A DNA stretch of 64,000 bases, taken from contig OY744472.1 in assembly GCA_963556145.1 (NCBI GenBank), forward strand, positions 3,100,001 through 3,164,000. The letters are read 5' to 3'. The DNA comes from Hygrocybe punicea (taxonomy: Eukaryota > Basidiomycota > Agaricomycetes > Agaricales > Hygrophoraceae). Positions 21,645 through 33,216 of this stretch are shown here, one piece after another. Position 1 is the stretch's first letter; every line of letters begins with the position of its first letter. The position numbers were made by a program, and so were the translations under genes. The notes under the pieces are model-generated. The model did not search any database. It worked only from the letters and a program-made list of their open reading frames with translations, and was not told the origin of the DNA.

Positions 21645-23390
21645 GTAAGTCCTTCTTTTGTGGAGTATTCATTATATTTGTCTAAAAAGACTTTATCCCA
21701 GTCGTTGATTTCTGGAAACGTGTGCCCTCAAATGTCCTCCTCATACATCGCTACTATTAACATTTGTACAGTGTCTATATATGTATTTCTTTTTGCTCTG
21801 TTAACAATGGCTTGTGTTACTGTCCTATGACCATAAGAATTGAGCATGATAGTAAGCATTGATACAACGTAAGGCATCAATCTTGTTGACTGAAAATCTG
21901 TTTGTCTAAAATATATCCTGGTGAATGCATTACTTTCAGTTCAGTCATACAACCACCTACACACTCAACTTGAGAAGGACAACCTGAGATGACTCTCATT
22001 CGGGCTAACGAAAATTCAAATTGAATATATGTAGGAAACCAGAATCACGAACTTTATGGACCTATTAAATGAGGATACAATGATACAAGAGTAACAAAAC
22101 CCCCTCTTGTAGTGGAAGATATAACTATCACTCCAAGGGGAGCTATGACTCTTTGGTACCGGAATAATACAGTATACTTGTGTGGGAATGATACGTACAG
22201 CTCCATAAAAATGACAATGTATTTCTGACAAGGATGAAGAACAATGATAATTTCCACGAATTACCAAGCAATTGTCAAATATGCACAGTTGTCAAACAGC
22301 CTGGTTGTTCAACTTCAATACCTGTTTTGTCTTTTGAGCAAGCTAGAAATAAATATCACTGAGACTCTGAAGATTAAATCCACAAAATATCTTAAAAGGG
22401 GGTACCATTGTTCTTCTCAGTCGGTTTGATCAATGTCTTGTCAGCCAGACCCCTAATAAGATCGTAAGGCAGCTATTCATGGTACAGATGCATTTTTGGC
22501 CTGTATCAAGGCATGTCACGGGAACATGCAATGAAATTAAAAAAGTAAACACAGATTTCTAAAGATTCAGGCACGCCTTATGGTGTTTTGGGAAGAGCTT
22601 ACAAATAATATAATGTCATATGATCAATCCCATTGTGTTAATTGTTATTCATGATCCGAACCACTTGACTAGTTAAATAGATGTACGGGCGGTGTTTCCT
22701 CTTACTGTCACAAATCCTCATGAATCCCCACAACATCATCCGTGTCTGCATTGCAGGTTTGACTTATCTACATTTCCTTGCAAATGCAACATTATTTCCA
22801 CAACTATGCCAAAATCAACTTATGTATATCTCTCCTGAACCAATTTCCTTGCCTTTGATATTGACCTTGACCCAAGAATTGGGTGTTTCTCAAAGAAAAC
22901 TCATAGAACATGAGTTTGCCCCAGATCAGGGCGATACAACAATATTGATGCAAATAAATGCAACACAAAGTGTAAAGTTCATTCAAATAACAAAAGTTAA
23001 CTTGATGATCAATCCATTATACGTTTGGACTACATTTAAAAATAGCGCGGTCAAAATGCAATTATGTTTTATTCAATATGCCAGAACATATTTCTTACCT
23101 CCTAAATATCTCTTTGCTTTGTATTGTCTTCTCAAACCTATCACTGTCCAATGTCGTTGTAAAATGATCAAGGCATTGCTCATGCGATTACTATTGAGAC
23201 GACATGATTTCAGATCATATTTATTTCATTGTATTACTAGTTCTCTAACACATGAAACGTTGTTGTGGATCACACTATGTTTCATAATACGACATAGTCG
23301 TTCCAATATAATTGTGTTCAATTTGAATTTATTCAGAAACCCGTTTAAATCTTTATATATAAATTCTGTTCATAGATATGACTACATTGG
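21645..23390. other. AT-rich spacer, no supported gene
   Basis: Contains the 3' flank of the split host gene and the region upstream of Helitron 1. The plus-strand reading from 22681 is open into the Helitron N-terminus at 23391, but its first about 235 residues have no counterpart in Helitron 3 and are rich in Leu/Ile/Phe, as expected for chance AT-rich reading. I see no terminal repeats. Confidence 0.4.
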
Positions 23391-26300
23391 TGGTGGTAAA
23401 CGAATACCAACATTCAAGTTTAACCTTCTTCAATCTTTCATGCTCCCATCTAATAATATCAACCATGATTCCGAGATGTTATTTGAATACGTGGATCATG
23501 TTGATCAACAGGCAGCCAACATTGTATATGGAGATAGAAAAAAATATCTGTGGGTCAAAAAGCCTTTGCATGAACTTCTGCCAAAGTTGTCGGTGAAGGA
23601 TATTGGAGAAATAACAACAATACATGGTATATATTTGTCAAAGACATTACGAAGATTACATGGACAAGATCTATTTGCTGCATTAATGAGGCATAATTGT
23701 TCCGCCTGTGATACTCATGTTTCTATTTTTCATGTGCATGATATTAAATCACATAAAGACCTGCGTAAACAGTGGTACAAATGACAACAAATGACAGAAA
23801 CATATGAGTGCAGAAAAGAAGAAACTCAGACTAAAATGAAAGAAGAATTGGACAACTCAGATGAGCAATCATTTCCTCCTCCTCCACCATCTATTGAATT
23901 GAAGGAAACCATAATCAGCAACTGGTGCAGAGATACATCACCCGAATGTTTTCAAGAAAGTGGGTGTGCCGTGTGTGGTCAATTAGTTGCATTGAGGAAC
24001 ATGTCTTTATTGTCAAAGACAAAGGTTACAGCCGTTTGCATAAATGATGGCACTTTTTGAAATTTTTTGAATCAATAGAATAATATGGACTTAGACAAAT
24101 TTTCTTTGCTCAATCCTGTATCTCATGAAATACTGCACAGATTGAGATGATTACAGAGGGAAAGTTGTACTATTTTCTAAGGGCTATCAGCTCCAGTAAT
24201 TACATTTGGACTATATTATGTATATGATGAGTGGTGGATGAAATAAACAGGTAATGTAGTATTTTTGACACCCAATATGATATTGTCAAATTGTGGCATC
24301 AAATGAGCTCCTATGAACAAGATTGTAGGGAGAAAATTGTTCAGTTTTTCAAGGGCTAGAAGCTCATATACGGTATTTTTCTTCATTTTTGTCCTTTCAG
24401 CCAATAATTATGAGTCTTATACTATTTCAAGCCCAATATGAATGAACATGGTAAAGATGTAAAATTGGCTGAAAGGACAAAAATGAAGAAAAATACCGTA
24501 TATGAGCTTCTAGCCCTTGAAAAACTGAACAATTTTCTCCCTACAATCTTGTTCATAGGAGCTCATTTGATGCCATAATTTGACAATATCAATTTGGATG
24601 TCAAAAAACACCAGTTTACCTTCTATTTCACCCACAACTCACCATACACTAATTATTGTCCAAATGTAATTACAGGAGTAGATAGCCCTTAAGAAATGGT
24701 ACAACTTTCCCTCTATAACCATCTTAATCCATGCAGTACTTCATGAGATACACAACAGAGCACTCAAAATTCTTCTAAGTCCACTGTTCTCAATTGATAC
24801 AATTTACTGCCATATTCAATGCAAACGGCTGTAATCTGAAAATATTAACTAGAGAAAATATGGGAATCACAAGATGTGAACATCATTGTTCTGATCCAAT
24901 AGAGGATATGAAAGGTCCAGTGCTAGATGAGACATGTAAATGGATATGCAAGCCATGTGTGCTCAGTCTAAACAAAGGCCAAACTCCCAAATATACTTTG
25001 GCAAATGGACTTTGGATGGGCAGAATTCCTGCACAACTTCAAAATCTAACATTTGCTGAACAACTTTTGATTGCCCATGTTCGTCACAACAAATGTATTG
25101 TTCGTGTCTCATCTGGGATGCATAAAATGAAAGCAAATACCATCATGTTTCAAAACCCAACACCAAAGATATATCAACGGTTGCCTCCAACAATTAAAGA
25201 ACTTGATGAAGTGCTAGCATTCATTTTCACCGGTCCTGCCAGACCAACTCCAGAAGACATGGAGCGAACACCGTTATTGGTTCACCGAAGGCAAGTTTCT
25301 GCAACTTTAGAATGGCTGAAATTGAACCACATGGATTACTATGATTTAGATATCTCCTATGAAAATCTAGCACAATACCCAGATCATGGAATTCCTGTTG
25401 TGATTGCATATCAACCAGCAGACACAAATAAGGAACCGGAAGCCACTAGTGCATTTGACAATGAAGAGGAAGATGTGGAAGATGGGCCTTATCCCTTTGT
25501 TGTTAGTGGAGTAACCGGTGAAAATCTAGATATTACAAGTCCAAAGGCATTAATAGCTAGAGCAACAAAGCACTTGATAGATGACCATGGTGGTGTTCTT
25601 GCCATAAGCCATGCTAGAAATCCAGAATCATTCTTTAATAATCCTCAGTTATATCCTATGATGTTCCCCTGCCTATTTCCATATGGCTTGGGCGGTATTA
25701 GCAGCATTGACAAAGATGTTTTAAGCATCAGTGATATGATGCATAAAAGGCATCTTCTGATGTACCATGACAAAAGATTTCAAACCGATCCCTATTTCCC
25801 ACTGATTGCATTCAATCAGGAACAGATTAAAGACAGTACAACAGGTGGATATCTGTTGACTAATAAACATAATTTCAATGATATTGCAGATCGCTTGATG
25901 AATATCAATACAGCTGTTTTAGATGATCTCTCTAAAAGACTGTCTAGAGGTGATAGAGTCAAACCAGATACCCCTGAAGAAAAAGCATGTTATAGGCTTA
26001 TATCAGACTTGGATCATGTAGCTGGTCAGGTCAAAGGTTCAATTACTAACAAGAAATACATGCGAAATGAGATTTGGTCTCTGATATCCTATATTGGTGC
26101 TCCGACTTGGTTTATCACTTTTGCACCTGCAGACATCAATCACCCACTATGCTTATATTATGCTGACAACAAAGAAATGTTTTATCCTAAACTACGTCTA
26201 CCCCAGGATTGTTACAAACTAATCGCAAATAATCCAGTTGCTGGAGCCCGCTTCTTTCACTTTACTACTGAAATGTTCATCAAACATATATTAGGAATAA

Positions 26301-28203
26301 ATGAATCTCATCCTGGCCTGTTCGGAAACACATCAGGTTATTATGCAACGGTAGAGGAACAAGGACGTCTTACCTTGCATCTTCATATGCTGTTGTGGAT
26401 AAAGGGATGCCTTACACCTCAGGAAATACGTGACAAAATTATGGGTGAAAATTCTGACTTTCAGAAAAAATTAGTGCAATACTTGGAAAGTTTGTGTGTA
26501 GGACAATCCATGACAGGTTCTAAAGATGAGGTATCACAGAAGATGGAACAGACAATGTCGAAGCCTGAATATCAACCACCGACATGTGTCCTGCCAGATA
26601 CACCATCATATAATTGTTCCATCATTGTCAATATCACAACAAAAGATCAACATGGTGGCAAAGGTTTCAAGATGTTGTAGATGATCTTTTATTGCAATTA
26701 AATGTACATAACAGGCATGACAGCAAAAAAAAGCCATACTGTCTTAATTCGAAAGGTGAATGTAAACGACGATTTCCCCGTGATATCTTTCAACAAACTT
26801 TTGTAGAACCTAACACTGGTGCTCTCAACCTCAAGCATGGTGAACCTTGGATGAACACAGTGACACCTGAAGTTACATATATGCTATGATGCAATTCTGA
26901 TGTAACCAGCTTATTATCAGGTACTGCTATAAAGGCCATAGTTACATACATAACAGATTATATTACAAAATTCTCCATTAAGACCTATAGCAGTTTTGAA
27001 GTGATAAAAAGTATTTTTGATAAGAATTCTGAAATGATTGGTGGCGACCTGAAAAGAAAAGACAAAGTCAGAAAACTGTTTACACAAATAGTCAATTCAC
27101 TCACCTCCAAAATGGAAATTGGTGCTCCAATGGCTTCATTATATGTCCTTGGAAATCCTGATCACTACACCAGTTATAAATTTGTGCCATTCTTTTGGAG
27201 ATCTTATGTTAAAGAGGTTACCAGTGTATGGTCTGATGAAGAAATTGCTAATATATGTGAAGACCAAAATAATGCACAAAAGGTTGTTATTGGTAAGAAT
27301 AATGGCGCATACATTGGACTTTCCAAAGTAAATAATTATATCTTCAGACCAGCCTTATATGATAATGTATCACTGTATGACTGGATACGTCTTGCCACTA
27401 TGGAACCAAATAAAAGATGCACCAAAACAAAAAGCAAAAGGGCCAGAAAAGACCCCATGCAAAACCATATTTTGGACAATCTAGGCTGTGATGATTTTTC
27501 TGACTCTTTCACTAAACCTACTAATGTTGATGACTCCAGTGATGACAACTTGTCTGATGTCATTGATAATGATATACTCATGGAGATAGGTGAAATTCCA
27601 AAACCTGATGATTTGAATAGAAATGCAGGCACAGAAATAGCTGATAAAACAAATGAAAGTGATGTTAATAAATTGACAAAAAATGAAAATGATTATATTT
27701 TACATCCCAATCATCCACAATATCTTACCCACCATGCCAAAATGAAAGGGAATGATCCCTTCGTAGTTCCTAATTTTATTCCAAACACTTTGCCAAGGGC
27801 TGACCGTGGTGATCGAGAATATTATTGTTGTACAATGTTAACATTTTTCAAGCCATGGAGAAGTGGCAAAGAACTCAAATGTAAATTACAAACATGGGAT
27901 AATGCTTTCATAGACCATGAGTTTTCTAAAAGAGAGCTGGAGATCATGAAATACTTTGGTTTACGATATGAGTGTCTAGATGCAAGAGATGATTTCTCTG
28001 CTAAACGTCGAAAGAATAATACTGAAGATATAAGGTATTCATGGGCAACTTCAAACAATCTTGATGAACTGGATGACATGCACAATGCTGAATTAGCCGT
28101 TAATGGCGACGACTTCAACAACAATATTGATGAAGACAATAATAACACAGAAATACTCCTGAAACTTGGCATAAAGGACAAAAGAGGAAGTATCAAATGC
28201 TAA
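23391..28203 (+). pseudogene. Helitron 1 Rep portion (DUF6570-like, Helitron-like N, HUH, Y2)
   Basis: The reading starts with GGGKRIPTF, matching GGGKKAVFT in Helitron 3. A CxxC motif precedes the MITE; after it comes ICKPC and the DUF6570-like stretch (LANGLWMG, HNKCIVRVSSGMHKM, VLAFIFTGP). The Helitron-like N domain includes GGYLLTNK, MRNEIWSLIS and the HUH motif in LTLHLHMLLW at about 26375. A frameshift near 26600 joins WWQRF. A TGA at 26887-26889 replaces a conserved Arg. The Y-x3-Y pair follows in YITDYITK (about 26950), although the SIKTY sequence after it is variant. A basic/acidic linker with PNFIPNTLPRADRGDREYYC leads to the helicase. In related Rep proteins HUH and the tyrosines nick and rejoin DNA in rolling-circle transposition. 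This copy is inactive. Confidence 0.85.
24029..24831. mobile_element. 803-bp palindromic MITE with TA target (Tc1/mariner-type)
   Basis: Ends CAGCCGTTTGCAT and its inverse, flanked by TA at 24027-24028 and 24832-24833. It is a long fold-back with arms of about 330 bp around 24440 (GGCTGAAAGGACAAAAATGA on one side). Removing it with one TA restores the Helitron frame (AAG GTT AAT CTG AAA). A fragment of the same family lies at 59075-59225. No ORF of its own is meaningful. Confidence 0.8.
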
Positions 28204-30450
28204 TAGCTGAAAGAACTTTGAAAAGGTCAGGGTGGCTGGATGATTGTATTGATGGTACCCCAGATATAAGACCATTGATACCTATAGAACCACCTGTAGT
28301 ACAATCAGCAAAATTGTGGAGAACTGCAGTCCTTGCAAAGAAAAAGGAAATCATCAATGACAGAAATAAAAATTTACCAACAAAAACAGCAACCATAGAT
28401 AAATTGGGAAATTTTCAATATAATAATGTCAAGATAGTGGACGCAGCATACATCAACCATATGTTTATTCCTGCAAACAGAGCTGATCGTCATCTTATTG
28501 ATGTAACTATCAATGATTACAAGTTGAACACTGACTAAAAGAGAGCATTTCATATCATTGCCAATCACTCTACCTTGATTAACAGTTCTGATAAGCTACG
28601 CATGTATCTTGGTGGGATGGCAGGCACAGGGAAATCACAAGTCATCAAAGCATTGACTAGTTTCTTTGGTAAACACAACGAAAATCATCGGTTTGTGGTT
28701 CTTGCACCAACTGGTGGTGCTGCTGCCCTTATAAATGGATCTACATATCACTCCATTCTTGGAATTAATCAGGGAGGATCATCTCATTCCCTTGCACAAG
28801 TTCATGCCAATCTTGATGGTGTAGATTACATTTTCATTGATGAGGTGTCAATGTTATCTTGCAGAAATATGTATAAAATCAGTGCTCAGTGTGCAAAAGC
28901 ACGTGGTGTTTATGATGAACTCTTTGGTGGCATTAATATGATATTTGCAGGAGATTTTGGCCAACTTCCACCAGCTATGAGTGGTGCTCCTTTGTACTCC
29001 GGAACCGTTGGTGTCCAAATCAATTCCAGTCAAACTATACCAAATCAGGAAGCTGCTATAGGCAAAGCTCTTTGGCATCAGATTACAACGGTTGTTATAT
29101 TACGTGAAAATATGAGACAAACCAATCAGTCAAAAGAAGATGTCCAACTGAGACAGGTGTTGGAAAACATGAGATACAAAGCATGTACTCAAGAAGATAT
29201 TGCATTTCTTCGTACCCGCATCGCAGGAAAAGGTCCAAATGATCCAAAATTAGCCCAAAAGAAATTCAGGAATGTATCAGTTGTAATTGCATTGAATGCA
29301 CAAAAAGACAAAATCAATGAACTTGGTATTCAACGTTTTGCTGCTGAAAATAAAAGACCATTAACATCATTCTATTCCATAGACAGATGGAATGATCCTA
29401 CTAATTCCAATAGCAAAAGAAATCTCATCACATGTCAACAATTTTGGATCCTATTCGACACACAAAGATATTGGAACCTTCACTCCAAAAGCTACTTTGG
29501 AGCCAACCACATGCATCATCCTCTGATCATATACCAGGAAGATTGGACTTATGTGTAGGCATGCCTGTGATGCTGAGAAACAATGATGCGACGGAGTGCT
29601 GCATTACCAAAGGAGCAGAGGGCATGGTTGTGGGTTGGCAGAGTGCAATAGGTCCTGAGCAACAAACTGTACTGGACACTTTATTTGTCAGATTATTGAA
29701 TCCTCCAAAAGAAATTAACATAGAAGGACTTCCTGAAAATGTGGTGCCGATTACAAAACATGTCACTTCCACCATGTGCTCATTACCCAATGATGATGTG
29801 ATATCTTTGTCAAGAGAACAAGTGTTGGTACTACCTAATTTTGCAATGACTGATTATGCATGTCAAGGACGTACTCGTCCTAACAATGTAGTTGACCTCA
29901 GTAGTTGTAGAAACCACCAATCCTATTATACTTGCTTATCAAGAAGTGCTTCTGCAGCAGGAACTATCATCATGCAAGGCTTTGATCCTAAAGTAATTAC
30001 AGGTGGTGCTTCTGGATATCTCAGGCAAGAATTCAGGGAATTAGAACTGCTTGATGAGATTACCAAACTGAAATATCAAGGACTCTTACCAGACCATGTC
30101 AAGGGAGATCAGCGAAATTCTATCATTGATCAATTTAGAAAATGGAAAGGAAAGTCATATATTCCAAAAAACATTCATCATGCTATTGCATGGAAAGCCA
30201 TGGAGCAACTAAATCAATACACAACACAGCCCTCTCCATGGCAATTAATTAAACCTATGAACAAAAATCAAAAGGCAGATTTCAGAAACCTCAACTTTGT
30301 TCCTGCAAAAGGAACTGTTCCAATCACTGTCACTCATAAAAATTCGATGGCCAATGTATTGCAAAATAAAAAACGAAAATTACAACAAGTTGTAAGTTCA
30401 TCTTCCATAGTGAAAAAAAGACAAAAAACAAGTACTATTGAATTAAATGA
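28204..30450 (+). pseudogene. Helitron 1 PIF1-type helicase portion
   Basis: The linker continues from a frameshift near 28190 (RSGWLDDCIDG). A TAA at 28536-28538 stands where Gln is conserved in Helitron 3 (LNTEQARAF), consistent with CAA to TAA. Walker A is in GGMAGTGKSQVIKAL (about 28612), Walker B in YIFIDEVSMLS (about 28830) and motif III in AGDFGQLPP (about 28950). A frameshift near 29450 joins the second RecA-like half: LDLCVGMPVMLRNND, then FAMTDYACQGRTRP and YTCLSRSASAAGT. In Helitrons this 5'-3' helicase unwinds the donor DNA. Confidence 0.88.
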
Positions 30451-31272
30451 ACCAAAAGGGTTTATATGGGATGTGCAAGATTGGAGCTGTGCTTATGATT
30501 CACTCTTTACAATATTACTAGCAATATGGAATGAAGATCCATCAAGTTGGAAAAAAAGATTCAATAGCATCAATGAAATATTAACGATTTTGAGCTTAGG
30601 ATTCAAATGATCAAAGAATAACACAACAGATTTAGAAACAGTTAGAAATACAATCAGACATTTATTGCATCAAGATAAACCCGAAATATTTCCTTATGGT
30701 CAAGTTGGCATTGCCATAAGTGATTTGGCATTGCCATAAGTGATTTGGCCCATTATATAATGAAAGCAAATGAACCAATGACTTCAACTTGTCTTAAATG
30801 TATGAATTGTGAAAACATAACCATTCTGGAAAATGATAGATGTGATGCCATCTTTCATTGTTCATATTCATTTTCTGGAACAATCTCAGCATGTCTTGCT
30901 CAAATCATAGTTAATAGACAACGGCACAAATGTCAATTGTGTTGGGGAGAGATTACTAAATTTATTGCATTTAACAAAATTCCACCTCTAATCATGTTTA
31001 CAGTTGACTCTATTGAGAATTTAATAGTTAGTCAAATTATAAACTTGTCAATTGATGACATATCCACTGCTTTCACATTGAGAGGAATTGTGTACTTTGG
31101 TGATGCACATTTTACTGCCCGCATATTCATCGACAGTATGGTATGGTTTCATGATGGTATATCAACCAGATCAATTTGTATTAATGAAGGTGATATAGAT
31201 GACTTTTCAAATATTAATTTATTGTCATGTAATAGTAATAATGCTGTACTGTTTATATATGCTCAATCTTAA
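30451..31272 (+). pseudogene. Helitron 1 C-terminal USP-like cysteine protease domain
   Basis: After a Lys-rich linker the sequence FIWDVQDWSCAYDSLFTILL resembles a ubiquitin-protease Cys box, with the candidate nucleophile in SCAYDS. A TGA (30608-30610) and a 20-bp tandem duplication (about 30711-30748) then break the frame. The continuation has a CMNC and CQLC pair, like the zinc finger of USP enzymes. It also has a His-box-like stretch, LRGIVYFGDAHFTARI, followed by VWFHDG. The order Cys box, CxxC, CxxC, His box matches peptidase family C19. Helitron 2 has the same arrangement. The assignment rests on motifs read by eye, not on a profile search. Confidence 0.6.
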
Positions 31273-31334
31273 TATTTGTTCTCTTGCTAAAAAAAGGGAC
31301 GAGTAACATGCCATGCAAAGCAATGGCCCACACC

Positions 31335-31545
31335 CCACTAGTCAGGTATTTGGCTTATTCTTTACCATTCTATTTGGTTTGTTCTATGCCTTTATGTATA
31401 TAACTAGCATATCAACATTCTGGTTAGTCGAACGTTGATTACCCCAGCTATACACCGGTTTTCCCCCCCACCAATTTGTCTAAGCTATCACTTTAGCTAT
31501 TTGTCTAGAGTCTAACAAGTCGTATCCGGCAATCAACTTCCAACA
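31335..31545 (+). repeat. LTR-like fragment related to the solo LTR at 41304
   Basis: Shares ACCATTCTATTTGGTTTGTT, TGTATATAACTAGCAT, CAGCTATACACCGG and AGTCTAACAAGTC with 41304-41583 and ends CTTCCAACA. No matching start or target duplication was found, so it is probably truncated. The neighbouring sequence 31546-31790 shows no gene. Confidence 0.5.
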
Positions 31546-31789
31546 GTGTGAACATAAGTCAGCATTAAACAAATGAATACCTCACTGTATCGCGAATACC
31601 AAAATTGTCATGGTGGGGCTATTGAAGTTACTAGCTGCTGAATAAGCAGAAAGTGACTAGCAAAATCGCCTTGGGCATTGAGGCGATCTCTTGCTTGTCA
31701 CTTTCTGTTACATATATGGACTTAAGTATTTAATAAATATTTTATTGATAATTAATCCATTAAGAATGTATTCCTGAAAAACTGAACAA

Positions 31790-32295
31790 AATGAGTTGCC
31801 CAACCCCTTGTTTTCCATGCAAACGAGGTGCGGGGGGTGTAGACTGGCCAGGGGTGGTCAAAAACAGGACAGGGTGGGGCGTCCTGGTGGTTGAACAAGT
31901 TGGGGGGTGGTTGTTCGGCAGACAGCCGGATTGCGAGGGCTTGGGACCCTCCAACCCCTCGTTTTTAATGCAAATGAGGTGCAGGGGCTGTAGATTGGCC
32001 GGGGGTGGTCGAAAATGAGATGGGGTGGGGCATCCTGGTGGTTGAAAAATGGAGGGTGGCGGCGGTTGGGCACACAGCCGGATCGCGAGGGCCTGAGACC
32101 CCCCGACTACTGGTTTTCAATGGAAATGGAGCGTGGGGGGTGTAGCCTAGACAGGGGAGGTTGAAAACGCGGCAGTACGGGCTGTCCTGGTGGTGGACCA
32201 AAGGAGGGGCAGTGGTTGGGCAAATGATGGGAGCGTGCGGTCCTGAGACCCCCCAACCCCTCGTTTTCAGCACAGATGAGGTGCGGGGGGTGCAG
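31790..32295 (+). repeat. G-rich ~140-bp minisatellite array 1
   Basis: About 3.5 imperfect units. Each unit includes AACGAGGTGCGGGGGGTGTA, GGGGGTGGTCGAAAA, GTCCTGGTGGTTGAAAA, GGTTGGGCA and a GAGACCCCCCGACC block. The same unit forms arrays at 36030-37410, 38110-38340, 39590-40500 (last two inverted) and 59270-60065. Confidence 0.85.
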
Positions 32296-32299
32296 ACAT

Positions 32300-32880
32300 C
32301 AGTACCAGACCAAAGAAAACAAACTATGTACTTACCTTTGTCTACACCACCGCCCAACAATCTTGCTGTTGAGCCGCAGAAGGTTTTGCACTTAACTGAG
32401 CTCGAAAGCTCTCCCTGCATATTTCAGACTCCGCTCAAATTTGAGCCACAACTCTGGACCACCCTTCCTTGTTTGCATTCTAGAGACTCAGATATCACAT
32501 TTTACAACTGCCTCCAGTGGACAAAAGTGTAGCATACATCCAGTAGAATATACTTGGAAATTAACACATTTTTATTTGCAGTATAATATGAGTTATTGTA
32601 TCTATACTCATTTCCTTGGCAAAAGATAGCTCACAGGGAGTCCAAAACATACCAGATCCCCTACATAATTTTTTTCCAGTAGGACAGTCGCCATGACATC
32701 CTCCTTGTCAAATCTGGTGACAGTCTATGCAGTGTGCAAGTCAATAGAGGCTCTGAATTCTTGAATGAAACCAGTCAAATGGGATTTTGAACTCAGTTGC
32801 CATATTGGGACACAATTTTCGCTCAGTCCCTGAGATGAATAAATGAATGAATCACCAAACAGACTGGAAACCCGGTGTAT
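32300..32880 (+). repeat. Inverted-repeat arm (partner at 37543-38095)
   Basis: Runs from CTTAACTGAGCTCGAAAGC through TCAGATATCACATTTTACAA and AACTCAGTTGCCATATTGGG to the hairpin at 32881. The inverse is at 37543-38095. Both arms lie between the minisatellite and the hairpin, so they look like two copies of one non-autonomous element in opposite orientation. Confidence 0.75.
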
Positions 32881-32914
32881 AAGAACGAGTTTGCCATAAA
32901 TGGAAGAACTTGTA
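32881..32914 (+). repeat. Terminal hairpin motif H (copy 1)
   Basis: AAGAACGAGT, CCATAAATGG, AGAACTTGT form nested inverted repeats. It ends exactly where Helitron coding sequence begins. Related copies lie at 37507-37542, 51174-51208 and 60446-60481. Confidence 0.65.
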
Positions 32915-33216
32915 AAATGCTTCAATGTATCACTACTTCCTGGGCATCAATCTAAACATGTCAAATAGAAATGAAGCAATGGGTATTGCTCAGCTCAAGG
33001 GTAGATTAGAAGGAGTTGACTATATATTCATTGATGAAGTCTCCATGTTGTCTTGTCATGATCTCTACAAAATCAGTGCTAGACTAGCTAAAGCTTTGAA
33101 CATACATGACATGCCATTTGGTGGAATCAACATGATATTTGCTGGAGACTTTGCACAGTTACCACCAGTTGGAGGTGCACCATTGTACAGTGGCACAGTT
33201 GGCACTCAGATCACAT
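32915..33216 (+). pseudogene. Helitron helicase fragment (PIF1 Walker B region)
   Basis: The frame from 32925 matches the Helitron 2 helicase closely: YHYFLGINLNMSNRNEAMG, VDYIFIDEVSMLSCHD, INMIFAGDFAQLPPVGG and LYSGTVGTQITS. Walker A is absent because the fragment begins after the hairpin at 32914. It ends at the fold-back element at 33216. It is dead as a gene. Confidence 0.9.

Larger units (their letters stand above)
23391..31272 (+). mobile_element. Helitron 1, full-length-like but degenerate coding region
   Basis: One ancestral coding sequence of about 2.3 kb codons can be followed across frame changes: N-terminal GGGK domain, zinc motif (CAVCGQL), DUF6570-like region, Helitron-like N/Rep with HUH, Y2 tyrosines, PIF1 helicase and a protease-like tail. 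In-frame stops are at 23782, 26887, 28536 and 30608, and frameshifts near 26600, 28190, 29450 and 30720. A MITE is inserted at 24029-24831. Clear Helitron termini were not identified for this copy. Confidence 0.85.

Noticed and set aside
22681..23390. Start of a 367-residue protein at 22681
   Set aside because: Only the part after 23391 matches Helitron 3. The earlier Leu/Ile-rich reading has no counterpart.
31546..31790. A tRNA or other structured RNA gene next to the LTR-like fragment
   Set aside because: I could not find a cloverleaf or box A/B pattern here or elsewhere in the window.
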